From positions 18,967,011 to 19,031,010 of the forward strand of contig JAJEKV010000021.1 of assembly GCA_021234155.1 (NCBI GenBank): a DNA stretch of 64,000 bases, in the 5' to 3' direction. Positions 21,744 to 35,400 of the stretch are shown here, piece by piece (the stretch's first letter is position 1; every line of letters begins with the position of its first letter). Both the position numbers and the translations under genes were made by a program. Source of the stretch: Isoetes taiwanensis. Lineage: Eukaryota > Streptophyta > Lycopodiopsida > Isoetales > Isoetaceae. The notes beneath the pieces were generated by a model that was not told where the DNA came from, ran no database searches, and worked only from the letters and a program-made list of their open reading frames with translations.

Positions 21744-24700
21744 ATGTTTCAAACCCCATAACTTGAGCTCTGAGCTCCAAATCACCTGAAATTTGTTGCA
21801 ATAGGACCGTTAGACAGTCTAGAATCCATTTATGACCTCAGCTCAAAATGACCAAAATTGCTCAAACCCTTGAATTGTTTTTCCAAACTGTGGTTTGTTT
21901 GTAAATAGAAGCATACCCCATTAGTACCTCCCAAACAAAGTATTGCTCTCACAAGGCTCAAAAGATGATGCCTTACTCCTAGATAGAAGTGCCCAAGAAC
22001 ACCCCTTTGTTATAGTCATCTAGACCTCAGATAGCAACCCAAGTCCAAGCTGTTGGTACATCACCTCACTCATGCCAAAGGCATAAACCTTGACCTAATT
22101 TTGTGTCCTTCTAATAGAGTTTGACCTATCTGACATACATTGACACTCCCTATTGCCAGGGATACCTAGAAAGGAGCTAGAGTCTAGAGCTGCCCAAGTC
22201 ACTCCATGTATAGAGATTGGACTCCCCCAAACCAACTTTGCTGGGACCTTAGAGTATGCCTCAAACATCATGGAGGTTTTGCAAAACAACCCTCATTTCA
22301 TGCCATACCACACGTCCTAATGTCCATAGACTTGGAGATTATAGATATGTCTCGATGTCTTTGCTTTCGAGCCATCTTGCTTGCTTATAGAGCCCAAAAT
22401 GTTGTAGGAGAGCCCCTTCAAGTGGACCCTTAGACTCTAGAATATCTGGCGTTGCTTTTAAGTCTGAGGGGCGAGCCCCGAGAGAAGAGCTAGAGGCGCA
22501 ACTTCTTGAAGACATCAAGGTCCCAGCCGATGTGCAGGGCAGATAAGGAGAGGGAGACAAAAAGGACCCAAGAGAGGGAAGCACAACGACAAACACCTCA
22601 AGCCCGACAAGCGAGTAGAACAGGGACACCCACCGGCCTATCATCAATCTTCATCAAATGGGAAGAATATTTGGTAACCAACGGCATCAAGAATTTTCTA
22701 GATGTCAACCTCCCGGCTACCACGTCCACGAGTCACATCGAAGAAGGGATCTCGGCCTTCACCAACTCGGCGCACATGAGTTTCAAATGGAAGAATGCAA
22801 GGCAGCAAAATACAGTGCGGGGAAGGCGTTAGACATCGATGCCACGTTGGCATCCGCGAGCTAAGGTCGAGGGCATAATCTTTCATCGAGGAGAGAAGTC
22901 ATGGCGACCGCGGGGAAGCGTATAGAAACCGAAGGGAAGACAACCCGACCTTGCCGCCCGGCAACTCAAAGCGAATGTAATGCAACGTCAACAAAAGGAG
23001 CAAACCAAGCTAGGCAACCACAAAGCACCTAAGGCTGACCCAGACGAGCTTCGACTCCCTTGCACCCGGCGGGGAGAACTTTCATCGGTTCCAAAAAGTA
23101 GGAGACCATGAGGGGAAGGAGGCATATCGGGGAAGGAACATCTCCAACTTGAAGGCCTATATCAACATTAGGGGCAAGATCAAGGAGGAGAATATTCCTC
23201 GAACAAGAATTCGGGACCCGAAACACACGGAAACCAAAGGAAGGATGACTTTACTCGTCGACCAAAGGAGTCGCGAGACTTCGAATGGATAGGACCCAAA
23301 GGGCCGGAGGAACAACCTAGCCCGGCGGGTACAAATCACGCAAAGGCAACGGAAGGAGCTAGGGTAGGTGCAATGGAGATGACCACACTTCCAAAGCCGG
23401 AGAGGCACCTCGAATGAAGCAAAGCCCAATCAGCGGGGCGCCTCGGAAATTCAACCTGCGGAGGAATGACAATGCACGCCTCACGACCCACGATCTCGAG
23501 CCGAAGACATTCAAGAACGCCCGACCCAGCGGCCGGTGATCAAGCGATCAATGGCAGCGCACATCGGCAACCTTGCAATGACACAATGCATATAGGGGCG
23601 TTGGCGGTCACGCATTCCTTCGGCGGACATACACATTAGGAGGAGCATCTTTTCAAAGGGATCACATCGGCCGAACACTCTTAGCAACTTGGGGTGGCGA
23701 GCCCGGATCGGAACCGCGAAAACTCAACAATAGTAGCGGCATCTCAAGGAATCCAGTCAACAGTTTGAAGAAGATGCGGCAAAACCGAAGAAAGGATCAA
23801 ACGCGGGGGAGGAGGGGAAACCCTAAAGGAGTATAAACATTTAAGTAGATCTTAAAGTAGTTGTTCTGAAAAAGTGGATGAATTAAAATCCCAATGTAAA
23901 TCATTATATGTCTATTGTATATCTCGGTGCTCCACAGATATAGTGGAGAAACATGAGTTTAAAGTCATGTTTTTACTGGTTTAAGCGCTTAGATCGAAGC
24001 TCCTTTGCCCGACTACCAAATGAGGAAGCACAACTATAGCCCAAGATCAAAATGGAAGAGCAAGTCTGAGGAGAAACGACCGAGCCCAAGCAAACCTTCG
24101 ACTCCAAACACTTGAAGTGCCCTCAAGTAGAAGACCGCTCGCCCACCCAATGTCGGAATAAGAGACAACACCCGGTCATGTCAAGATCATCATATTTCTT
24201 TGCACACCGGGATTTATCGTCGTCGATAGCACCACTACCTCTTGTGGCGGCAACACTTGACGAACTTATGACACGCAGTGGCCTCAACAATAGAAGGAGG
24301 AGCGACCCGAGCATCAACGAGCCAACTAAAGAGGCAACATCTCGACAACCATAATTCCACCTTGTGGTAATATAGGGTGATGCGCCTATGACACGGGTAT
24401 TAGATGGAGATGCACTTCACGAAAGGCAATTTGCTCGAGGAGATATGCCTTCAACAACTAGGTGATGGCAAGTCGGTACTCCTACCGTAATTAGAAGAGA
24501 AGAAGCCGATCATATCTCCGACATGTGGCCCGTCAAAGCGCCCAAGGTAGAAGCATTCGACACCTTAGCGACAAGGATAGCAACTGAAGCACCTTCCGGC
24601 AAAGAGAGTTCAAGATAATAGCTAGGCTATTCAATGACAAGAGTATATCTAAAGGCGGTACTTCTTCAACTCAAGGGCCAAGCTGCTTGCGGAATATAAG

Positions 24701-25529
24701 GATCCATCATCCCAGATAATATAGCCAAGTGAGGGGAGGAGAGCCACAAAGCTTTACTTGACAGAGAGACCGACATGCATAGAGGGACAAAGGTCGAGAA
24801 CTGAAAGCTAGAGAAGTGCTAGCAACCGACTTATTCCACGAGCTCCCTAGAGGCAACAGGAGGATCAAAACTACCTCAAGACAAAGAAGACGGCATAGCG
24901 AGGGAACGTGACAATGTCCAAGCCATGTGACCGAGGGATCAAACAAGGAAGATTAGGCTTCGATGGAGAAGCAATTAGGTGAGGCGAGGCGAGCCGATAA
25001 CTTGCACGCGGACTTGCATGCAACTTGGTGAACCAAGGATGGGCGACTCAAAGAATAAGCTGCGAGAAGAGAACAACTCGTGAGGAGTATAGCCAAAGGA
25101 AGCACGCTACGACCTCAAGAGAGCGCCTCCAAATAGCTTCAAGTATCATGAAGGGGGGAACAATTACCGAGAACAGATCGTGAAGTAGGTGACCAACGAC
25201 TAGCACACCTTTAGTTAGAATGTGATGCAAAGCGTGTTGTGCCATAGCGGACAAACATCGGAGGGCCCAAGTATATCAACAAGTTACCCCGAGATCTGGC
25301 CCGGCATACAAATAGGAGGATATAGATCGTCAACACCATTGCAGGGAGGAACACCGATGACATTACCAAGGAGTAGGTGTGCAACTTCGAAGGGAGGCAC
25401 AAGGGGACTTAATAGCTCTAGTAGTAATTGTAATTACGTAAGCTATATGCTTTGCATATATAGTTCCCTTATTCCTTCCCTCCCATAGCGTAACAAATCA
25501 AAGGAAGAGATGTCGGACAATTTGCGGGG
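21744..25529 (+). pseudogene. decayed retrotransposon interior
   Basis: GC content rises and plus-strand reading shows many short open pieces in changing frames, rich in R, K, E and G, as expected for gag-pol remains. I could not place a zinc knuckle, protease DTG or reverse transcriptase YxDD with confidence. Everything is broken at intervals of 20-90 codons. Confidence 0.4.
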
Positions 25530-25599
25530 GTGAAGCAATCAACATCCTCAACACTCTTCAGGGCAACAAGAGGACTTCGGCGTATGAGGCGTCGATGGA

Positions 25600-25867
25600 G
25601 TCGAAAAAACAATATCGGATACAGTCGTCCTTTAGGCGCCAAGACAAAAGTTCAAGATGAAAGATCTTTTTTCAACGGCGCCACCTTGAGGGGTTTTGAA
25701 AAGCGGCATGGAAGATTTCAAGTGACCAACTACACCATCAAAGACCAGCAAGGAGAGGCTTCTAAAACGAACAAAGTCAACCTCTACATCAAGAGGAGCC
25801 ACCGTCCAAGGAGGCCCGAGGTATCGGCGACTTCGAAAAGAGCGTTACCTTGCTACTTCAAGCGGTA
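25600..25867 (+). pseudogene. integrase C-terminus-like piece
   Basis: The plus frame ends with 'GRFQVTNYTIKDQQGE' and 'NKVNLYIKRSHRPRR'. This has the pattern of the SH3-like C-terminal region of Ty3-type integrase: a 'F-V' strand, 'Y-IKD--G', then 'KVN---LK'. It would close the pol reading frame of the element that starts at 19.2 kb. The match is short. Confidence 0.45.
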
Positions 25868-25900
25868 ACGAGTGGATGAGCTTCTAGCAAGCTCAAGGAT

Positions 25901-27866
25901 CCAAGGCCATGGGGCCTAATAGGTTAAATGTATGGATGGTAACATCCACATTGGGATTAGAAGGCTTTTTTTTTTTTTTTTTTTTTTATAGATATTCTGC
26001 TTGAAAAGGATTGCCCAATGTTGAGCTAAGCGTCAAGTATTGGGAAGGAAACACATAAGAGTAACTAAAATTATACAAGATTGTTAACAGACATCCAACA
26101 TATTGAAACCACTTGGTGAGATTGATCACCTCGCTAAGAAGGAATCATTACTAGGATAATTGTTGACCATGTATAAATTTAGTACCTCAAAGAATAATCC
26201 AACCGAAAAGAAAAGAAGTAATCTAACAAGTCCGGCCAATTTGTTACGATGACATCAATTAGATTGGTAGGAATATTCCAAGAGTTTAAATAACTAAGAA
26301 AGGGGAATCTCTAGAATATAAAAGAATAGTACATGCAAAAGGTACATCTAAAATAAAAATTATAGTAATCAAATAGTCTTTTTGAGACAAAAGGAATTGT
26401 CATGATGACAAAACCTTGTGGTTTAGAATCGTTCTAACTAAGTAGGTAACCCATAACTACATTGAAATAAATGATAACATAATATGTGCATCCATCTTAG
26501 ATGGTTATATCACGTTAGCTAAGGCTAGTAAATTAATGCTAAGTAAGAAGCGTATAACCTCTTAAGGGAGAGAATAGATATGACCTTGTGTACAACGCCA
26601 TTGAAGGGGTGCGGGACCATTCCCTTTTCGGAAAGTGGGAGGGCTCAATCTTATGATTGAAATACTTGTATCGAATTGACCACCAGTAGAATAGAGTTCA
26701 CTCCAGGCAATGGCGAAGCGAATAGAGCGTAAGATGGATAGATACCTTAGTGCTCGGGGAGGCTTTCAACGTCATGAGGCCCGGCGTGATAGCTAACTAC
26801 ACCAAGGAAGTGGAGCAAAATAGGAGAGCAATGCAACGACCAAGTCATCTCCAAATTACTCCACGCCCGGCTCAATGGGTGGATCGCCCTAGCCTTAGGA
26901 AAGGTTTGCCCATGTGTAATAAGCTTTAATGTGTCTTATTGACAAGTTAAATATAGATCCTAATAACCACATAGAATTTGTTGTACATATATGTATCATA
27001 GGGAAATAAGTTAAATAACAACTTGTAATGTGAGGTAGCATGTTAATTAATCCTTCATAAGGATGCAATTCCTTCCAAGGATAGCTATATAACCTAGGGT
27101 CCTTATAAATATAAATAGAAAATAGAATTCAGATATACTTAAGTGCATCTTAGGGATATACTTCCAAGGGTAATGCAAGACCCAAGGAAGAGAATAAGAA
27201 GCACATCTAATTCTTGTGTATGATAATTAAAACCTTGTCTATGCAGGGGTTATTGTTTAAAATCATCGACCTAAAAAGTTGTTAAATATTGCAAAGCTAG
27301 AGTAAATATAATTGTATGATCGAAAGTAATGTATCCAACACTATGATAATGTTAATTCATAAATATCACCTTAGAGTAATTATGTTAATCGTGATGCATT
27401 AAGGGAAGTCCAAAGGGATCGTGCGGTCAAAGGCCCAAGATCATGTTTACTTAAAGATGTTAACGGATGCTAGCCGACATGCAAATAGTTGGTGGAGGAA
27501 GTGCGAAGATATCCTCTACGCAAAGAAGAGTTCTAGAATAGTTGTGATTTCTACCATTTAAATTAATCGCTTAAATTTTGTGTGAGATAGTAAGTATGTA
27601 ATTATAGATATTGTAAAATTAATGCGAGATTTCAAGGTGCAAAGACTTGCAACACAAATTTTGTTATAACGTGTTGCAAGGGATGAAGAGTACCTTGGAA
27701 GTGTAAATTTTGTATGAACTTGATAAACTTTGATAAACTTAAATGTTGTATTAAGTAAGCTTAATAATTACCTTGCGTTGATTAAGTTATGAAGCGATAA
27801 GTTAATTGGATAATGAAATAATATAGTAATGTCTTAAACATTACCTTCGAGTAATTCTAATAATTA
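25901..27866. other. AT-rich spacer with poly-T tract
   Basis: A run of 22 T lies at 25,966-25,987. The rest is AT-rich and I recognise nothing in it. Confidence 0.6.
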
Positions 27867-28609
27867 TCTATATATAATAATAAAAGCAAAATGTAGTGTG
27901 TGCAGAGCATCTTGGCCCTTGATTTGTTGTCCTGATATTTTTTTATTATAGGCCGTTAGATTTTAGGTAGTTTTTCTTTTCCTTTTTCAACCCTTTTACG
28001 GTTTACCATACAGCTCCTTCCGAGGAGATTCAATTCTTCGTGATATTTGTTGCGAAGATTGAGTTCTTCGTGTTGTTTGTGCCGATTTGCATAGTGTCGG
28101 TTGTTCTAAGTGGTGACATTGCCACTTTGTTGTCTGAGCGCACTGTTCTTGCAAAGCGTTTTTTTTTTCATTATGTGCTTCCACCGATTTGAATGAACCG
28201 TCTTTCATGGGAGGCCGTTGCTCAGCGGTTTGCTTAATGTGCCAAGAGTTTCCCTTCAATGTCTCATTTCTTCATCATGTCCGCAAATGATCTAAGGCAA
28301 AGCAAAAGCCGTGTTCAAGACTATCAGAAGCAGGCTTCAGTTTTCTGTGGGTTGATTGGGAAGGTACTTGAAGCAAGGCAAATATGTCAAACGCATTGGC
28401 TCTTGTGTCCCTGTCTATCTAGCTGACGTTCTTGAATATTTGACAAATGAGGTTAGATTCCTTTTCAATTTTCTTCTTCACCTTTGTTTTTAGGAACCTT
28501 TTGAATTCAGAGATTAAGGTAGGCTTGATTTTGTTAGGGTTTGGAATGTTGCTCGGGGTAAATCAAAGACATTAAACGTCTATAATAGTATCTGAACTAT
28601 GTATATTAC

Positions 28610-30080
28610 TTGATGATCTTGTTGCGTAACTGGAATGCATTAGTTGCTGGGTATGTTGACAATGGACTTTATCAAGAAGCACTGAAATGTTATGAACATA
28701 TGCAAATGGAGGGAGTGCCTCGAAATGCTGTTAGCTTTGTCTGCGGATTGAAGGCTTGTGGCAGTGTAGGGGCCATAGACAAAGATTTAGCAATGCACAT
28801 TGAAATTGAACTATGGGGATTTGGAAATGATCCGTATGTTGGACATACTCTGGTTGACATGTATGCCAAATGTGGTTTACTTGCAGAGGCGCGAAATGCC
28901 TTTGAGAAACTTCAAACTCAGGATGTTGTTTCCTGGAATACTTTAATTGGAGGATATATTGAGAATGGCCAAGGGTTGGAAGCCCTTAAGTGTTTTGAAA
29001 AGATGCGGCTGGAGGGTGTGCTTCCATCTTCCATAACATATGTTTGTATTTTAAAAGCTTGTGGTATTTTGGAAGCCGTCGAAAAGTTCATAAGGAGATT
29101 GCAGATAAGGGTTATGAAGGAATGCGTATATTGGCAGTGCTTTGGTGGACATGTATGTCAAATGTACCTCACTTGCAGAGGCTCGCAAAGCCTTCAACAA
29201 ATTGCCTCTTCGAAATGTTGTGTCTTGGAATTCAATGATTGCAGGATATGTTGAGCATGGGTGTGGTCAAGAAGCTTTAGAATGCTTTGATCACATGCAA
29301 AGGGCTGTCACATTCATCGGCAGCTTGAAAGCTTGTGGCAAGCCACAGAGAGAGGTCAGGAAATACACACTGAAATCGCACGATCATGATATAGTATGCT
29401 GGAATTTTGCCATGTCAAGTTATGTTCAGAAGGGACAATTGAAGGAAGCAATAGGTTTTTTTAAACACATGCCCCATTATGATGTAGCCTTGTGGACTAT
29501 CATAATTACAACCTTTGTTCGAAATGGTCATTTCCTAAGAAGCTATCCTTTTTTTCAAATAATGCGCAGGAAAAATGCTGTATCTTGGAATGACATGTTA
29601 GTATTTTTGAAGCCTGCATGTGAGAAGGAGCTTTACCCTTGTTGTTGGGCTCTGATTTACATCGATATTGTTACACAAAGTACCATAATTATTATGTATG
29701 CTAGATGTGGCGGTTGCATGGTGCTATTCTGCGTGTTTGGATGAATTATTGAAAATGATGTGGTTTCATGGATGACAAGCAAGCTATCCTTCCTTTCCAA
29801 AAATGCCCAAGGAAAAATGTTGTATCTTGGATGCCATGGTAGTATTTTTGAAGCCTGCAGTAAGATGGGAGCTTTACCCGAGTAAAAAGATTGCACACCT
29901 TGTTGCTAGGCTGCAGATTCGTCGGATATTGTTACACCATTAGTATCATGTATGCTAGATGTGGCGCTTTACGGGTGCTATTGCGATTTGTGAGTAATTA
30001 TTGAAAATGATGTGGTTTCATGGGCGGCAATTATTGTAGCACATGCCCAACATGGATATGGCAAGGAAACATGCAAGGAA
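28610..30080 (+). pseudogene. PLS-type pentatricopeptide repeat pseudogene
   Basis: PPR proteins bind organellar RNA. The first frame (28,610-29,090) holds at least two P-L-S repeat sets: 'NALVAGYVDNG', 'VDMYAKCGLLAEARNAFEKL', 'DVVSWNTLIGGYIENG'. A shift near 29,090-29,140 moves to the next frame ('KAFNKLPLRNVVSWN', 'GYVEHGCGQEALECF') that runs to 29,744. Further downstream the frame is broken repeatedly, although 'NDVVSWAAII'-like coding is still legible to 30,060. The 5' end lacks the start and targeting peptide, and no E or DYW domain is present. It lies wholly inside the candidate Helitron, so gene capture is plausible. Confidence 0.85.
29568..30025 (+). repeat. internal duplication of a PPR block, period ~242 bp
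   Basis: The block from AGGAAAAATG-TGTATCTTGGAATG to GAAAATGATGTGGTTTCATGG occurs at about 29,568-29,775 and again at 29,810-30,025. Both copies encode the same PPR stretch. Confidence 0.85.
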
Positions 30081-31081
30081 ACATTACAGATATTCCATTA
30101 CCGGTTTTATTTAAGCCCTGCTTTGTGAAATAGGATTCTGAAAGAGGAACTCAAAGAGAAAAAAAGTCACTTTCGATTGTCTATATTTCTCTCTTTTTTT
30201 TTGGTGTATCAACAAAGAAATAAAACTAACAATATTTGGCCCGATCCATTTTCTTTTAGGTGCTTCCTTTTTGTATATGAAACATTTGAAGTTAATTTTT
30301 TTTGGGATAAGCGGGGAACGATAGAGTTGCTTCAGGAGAATGGCACATCGCATGATTGTTTCGGGGGCGATAGTTTTGGGCGCCGACTCTTCTTCATCTT
30401 TACCAAAGGTTCCTTTTCTTTACTGTCTATGCAATTTTTTCTGTCTATGCAAGAACACCATTGGCACTTCTTTTGGTGAAGCTTCTTCCAGCATTCTGAC
30501 TTGGATTTGCGATGGTATATTCCGGTGTTGTGGTTTCTATAATTCTACATCTGAAGTTATGTTTGCATTTGGTTGCATTAGACTAGACAGCCGATTTAAT
30601 AAACTCCTGCATTGAAACTAAGGTTCTTGAATTGGGGTTCAAATTTTGCAGAACGTTTATTCAATTGGGAATGGCCTACTCTGGTAAAGTCTTTAGAAGG
30701 AAATATGTTATTACGTTTGCATTTTGGTTTGGGTTGTTCTCCATTTCTCATGATATTATTGGTCCAGATCCAAGATCCATGAATTCAGAATGCAAAATTT
30801 GTAGCAAATTGTTTCTTTTTTGTGTTAAACAGGCATTCTCTGCTATCCACACATAAAAGGTGAATGCAATGGAATAGAGCAATATCTTTCTGGTTTTATA
30901 AAAGCGGATGCCGGCTGTTATTCCTCTTTGAGAGGTGTTTTTTTTACATATGGGCAATTGTAGATAAGTATTTACTTCATTTATATTTTTCTTTCCTTTG
31001 AAACATTCACTCTAGCATCATGGTTAATGAGCGGATATACCTTAGAGAACGCAAGCTATAGCGGGTATTTCAAACATCTGG

Positions 31082-31919
31082 ATTTGCTGGTCTAAGTAAT
31101 GGGTATTTATATCGTAATCGGAACTTTCAACAAAGCGAGAATCTCTTGGTTGGCCACATTTTTCTTGACAATGCTTATCAAACCGGTCCTTTGAATAGAA
31201 CAAATCTTTATCTGTAAACAGAATTTATAAGAGGTGGCAAGGCTAGGTTTCAAAGGAGAATTCTTAATATTGTGCTTTTGCAAGATCACGAGATGCAATT
31301 CTCGCAAGTAGCATGAAGTTCTCGATTGAGTTGATTTGGGGCAATTCAAAGTCGTGACTGCGCCACCGAATGAAAACTCGATGCATGTATTTTGCAAATC
31401 TAAATGCTTCGACCGTTCAATATTATTTTGGCCATTTACCATATTCACACAAATGAGTATCGATATGCTAGCCAATGTTATGTCCACATTGCGGGCATTG
31501 CTTCATAGTATGGAAACTCTTCTCGGATATTGGAAAGATCAAGCAATGGATAAGATGAAGGATATTTAATCATTAAGCGATTGTAAGTCGAAGTCTCCGG
31601 AAGATTTTGTGGGAAGATTTTGTACTATGGAAGATTTATTTACTAAAACCATCGCTCACTTGTAACACTTCGTCATGGTATACTTATAAAACATGGTGCT
31701 TTCACACTATGGGTTGCCCCTAAAACCAATTGTGATCTCAAAACGAGGGAATAATAGGCCATAATAGTACTACAATGCCTTTTAATTTCTTTGCAATGTA
31801 GAGATTATTTGGAGTGGAGTCTTGCGGGATGTTTCTAGGTTTGTGAGCACCTAAACATGATCTTGGAGCTTCATTTGCACAATCATAGCTTCGACTAGAA
31901 TTTAATAAAACAACGTAGT
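31082..31919. other. intergenic
   Basis: Open frames of 126 codons (minus) and 77 codons (plus) overlap and resemble nothing known. Confidence 0.5.
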
Positions 31920-32081
31920 TTTTCAATGGGCTATGGGAGGGTCACAAATAGTGGATCATGAATCAAACACAAAAATTATTTGTTTGTGCTTTTGTACTAT
32001 ATTTTTTCCAATGGACTATGGGAGGAGCACCAATAGTGGATCATTGATCAACACAATTTATTTATTTGTGCTTGTACTATA
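31920..32081. repeat. two-copy tandem repeat, ~85 bp
   Basis: Copies start at about 31,920 and 32,005 (TTTCAATGGGCTATGGGAGG / TTCCAATGGACTATGGGAGG). Both contain AATAGTGGATCAT and end near TGTACTATA. Confidence 0.85.
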
Positions 32082-32449
32082 GATCGCTATTTTTCCTTAT
32101 TATATATTCTTAGTCATTGATGTACAAAATATTCAATTTGCCCTCCTTGGCTTGGCCATATGAGATTTGGATCTTCCTTGGGCAAAGATCAACCACAATA
32201 GATTTAAGATACTTGGAATAGAATTTAGGACTCGTGATCTTCTCTCAAAGATTAATGGCACCACTTGGCCCTATATCGGGTAAGGATGGGATCCTAAGTT
32301 GGTATAACAACTTGGCGTATTTGTCCCGAGTATTTAATAGAATAGAATAGAATAGAATAGAATACATTTATGTCCTTTGTGCGTAAGGCCCCGGACTTGT
32401 GTAGCATGGGCGAGCTCCTACAAGGGTGCTACTAGCACATCCATATTTG

Positions 32450-35400
32450 TTTTAATGTAGCCTTTTCCGAAGGCTGACTTTTTTCCTTTAATACCGGCCC
32501 CGCTTTACCTCGGCTTCTTGGCCGCGGTGATGCGTCGTTATCAATCGCCTTTTAGCCGAAAGCAATTTAATAATGAGGCTATATGACCCGTGTTATGTAG
32601 ATCATATTACAAGCCCTCTTTCACTGTGGTACCTCTCGTATGTTCGGTCATCATTCTTTGATCGCATCGCCAGATCCCGTGAACGATTCCGCTATCGTCA
32701 TCATCCCGTGTGGATTGGTTCCCCACTTTATATTTCTATATCTGTCCCTCGATGTCCCCATAGATCGGGATCGTTAATCATATGGTTTTCATCCTCTATT
32801 CCCCCACACATATTACGCATATCCTGTCCTCCTTGTCTATCCCTCTCCATCCGCCCTTTTCGATTCTTAGATGCGTGGCTTCCCATCCCGAATCGACCCG
32901 GTATGTCCCTTACATTTCTTCCCCAATATGTTATCCCTTTTTTTGGTGTCCCATCCGTTGGTCTGATTAAAACTTGTAATGCGAGCCATTCTGTCTTTGG
33001 GTCTGTATGTCTCTGCTGACCATGCTCTTGTCGCTATATGCATCCACTCCTCATTCCATCTGCTTTCTTCTATCGGGTTACTCGGGGTTTAGTCCCATCT
33101 TCCTGGTCCATGTTGCCACCTCTCAAACCATCCAAAGGCCTTCAAGGATGTGTGATTTTCTTTGATTCGGTGATTGCAATGCCGATGACTTCCCTGGATG
33201 TCTCCAAATTGTCTCTCGAAAGGTATCTTATGGTTCTCTCCCATGCTCTCACTTCCATCGGCCTTTGCCCCGTTTTCGGGACCATGACCGCCAATGGCGT
33301 GTTTGTCCTTACCACGAATTCTGCGTCGCCATTGTCTAAAATTCCTTCCTGCTTTTCCCGGTTTTTTTCTGTTAAGCCCGCCCCCCATGCTTCGCTTTCC
33401 GCATAACCGGGTGGTGGCTATCGCCGCACTAAATAGGTAACATTTGATGTCCCAATCAGTTATTCGACTTCTGTTACATCTGTTGCAGAAGTTTTTCATG
33501 TTAAAGTAACTTCCTATAGCTGATTGGAATCTGGCGTTAGCTCCTTTGGCCCACTTCCCTGTGCCATGTGCATCATAACCTAGATATCTGTATTCTGTTG
33601 CTTCCTCTATCTCCTTCTCTTTATATCCGAAGGTTTATGCACGTTCCTGTGTCCAAAGATCACTATCTTTGTTTTTGCTAGGTTCACTGTTAGCCCTGTA
33701 TCTTCACAAAATTGTTCCAGAATTTTGAGCAATCTGTGCATTCCTTTGTTTTTTGTTGCCATCATACTAAGATCGTCCGCATATAGCATTATTGGTACCT
33801 TAGTGTCTCCCGGTGTGGGGGGCATACTGGCCCCTTCTTGACCGTTATATCCCCTGTAGTGCATCTATGTATATTCCAAAGCGAGTTGGGGATAATCTGC
33901 ATCCCCGCTTCACACCTCGTGTCACATATTATCGGGCCATCCTTCACGCTCCATCTTTGCATACACCTTGTGGTACGTCTTGCGTCGATCCTACCATGCT
34001 TCTCGGGGCTTGCATATCCATTAGTCTTTTAGCAGCTTCTCTCTGGATCAGATCGAACGGCTTTTAAAATCTACAAAGCGCCAGATTATTTTCTTTCCAT
34101 GCGCTTTGTTACGCTCTATTAGTATCCAGGAGGGTCCGCGAGATGATCGTGGTTGAGTGCTCTGGTCTGAACCCAGCTTGCCCTTGTGCTCTCACATTTC
34201 CTTCCTCTGCCCATTTCTTTAGTTTGTTATCCAGTACCTTTCCAAACCATTTTGCGAAAATCGAGCTTACCATTATCGTCCTATAGTTCCCCTGGATCTT
34301 TTCTATTCCCGCCTTATGTAGGGGTATGACCTGTTGTATGTCCATCCATCACGGGAGCCCTCATGTATGATGCCATTAAAATGTCTCATTGTCATGCGCT
34401 AATTTACGTCTACAATTTCAAAATTCCACGGTCAGGCCGTATAAATCTGGTGCTTTGTGATTAGCCATTTTGTTTAGGGCTAACATTACTTCCAACATAT
34501 TGAAGCATGGTTTGTCCGGTCATCTTTGTATTGGTATTGGTACCGGTAGGTGCCCTGTCTTATATAATTTGTCCAGATATGTCTCCCATCCTTCGGTTCC
34601 AATGTCATCTTGTTAGTCCCTTTGCTTTTACATTGCTACCCCTCCTTTGTTTTTGAATCCTTTCCGAATCTTGGGCTGTTTTCTCGGCAGCTTTTCCCAT
34701 GTACCATTGGTGCTTGAAAGGTTATTGTATCTTTTCTTCTTTAGTAACCTTATGTATGCCTTCCTTCTCTTCTGTGTATGTCTCCCTCCTTATGCTTTCT
34801 TAATTTCCTCTTGTGTTCTCTCGCACTCGTCATCATACCATCTTGAAGCTCTGAATGCCCCGTTCTTCCTAATTTTGATCCTTCTCCCAAACACATCTGC
34901 TACCCTTATCATTATGTCATTGAGGGTATTCCCATTATCAATTGCATTGTGTTCCCCAAATCCCATTTTCCCATTTCATCCTTGATCATTTGGGTAAAGG
35001 TTTTCGCGTGCCTTTCCCGGAATTGAATTCTTACCACTGCCTTTGTTATCCTTCTTTATTTACGTGCCATCCTTTTGTATGCCTCATCCAATCTAAATGT
35101 TAGTTTGATCGGTCTATGGCTTTCCCTTTTCCCAAATCGGCCATTCACGTAGCATTAGCCCTTCTACCTTTTTCACGCTTGGTCGCCAAAAATTATATAA
35201 TCCACTATGCTCTTACCATGTGAGTTTTGGCTCGTAAAACCTCCCATCCCCTCCATCTTTTAGTGCCATTAGCTATGATCACCCCATTTGCCGTCGCGGA
35301 CTTCCAGCAATAGTTCACCCCTAGCGTTGACCTCGACCCTTATCTTACGTATCCCTCTGCCATTCCTGTGTCCTCGCCGGTACACTATCCGGACCATCTT

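Larger units (their letters stand above)
19207..25900 (+). mobile_element. decayed Ty3-type LTR retrotransposon, 5' part
   Basis: In order: LTR, primer-binding site, a leader with four hairpin modules, about 3.5 kb of GC-rich decayed coding DNA, and an integrase C-terminus-like end. No adjacent 3' LTR is present; the nearest copy of the LTR is at 40.3 kb. The interior has no open frame longer than 112 codons. Protease and reverse transcriptase motifs could not be read. Confidence 0.6.
27867..31081 (+). mobile_element. candidate non-autonomous Helitron
   Basis: The left end reads A|TCTATATATAATAATAAAAGC, the usual plant Helitron 5' style. It is followed by GGCCCTTGATTTG and GGCCGTTAGATTTTA, also common near Helitron 5' ends. 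At the right, a stem GC(A)AGC...GCGGGT at about 31,049-31,066 is followed 11 nt later by CTGG (31,078-31,081), which fits the CTRR rule. The base after it is A, not the expected T, and one stem arm is short by about two bases. No Rep/helicase gene is inside; a PPR pseudogene is. Confidence 0.4.

Noticed and set aside
32573-33019. Plus-strand frame of 148 codons
   Set aside because: It lies antisense to the LINE 3' coding region and shows no domain.
33038-33406. Plus-strand open frame of 122 codons
   Set aside because: It is the antisense shadow of the LINE ORF2 C-terminal region on the minus strand.
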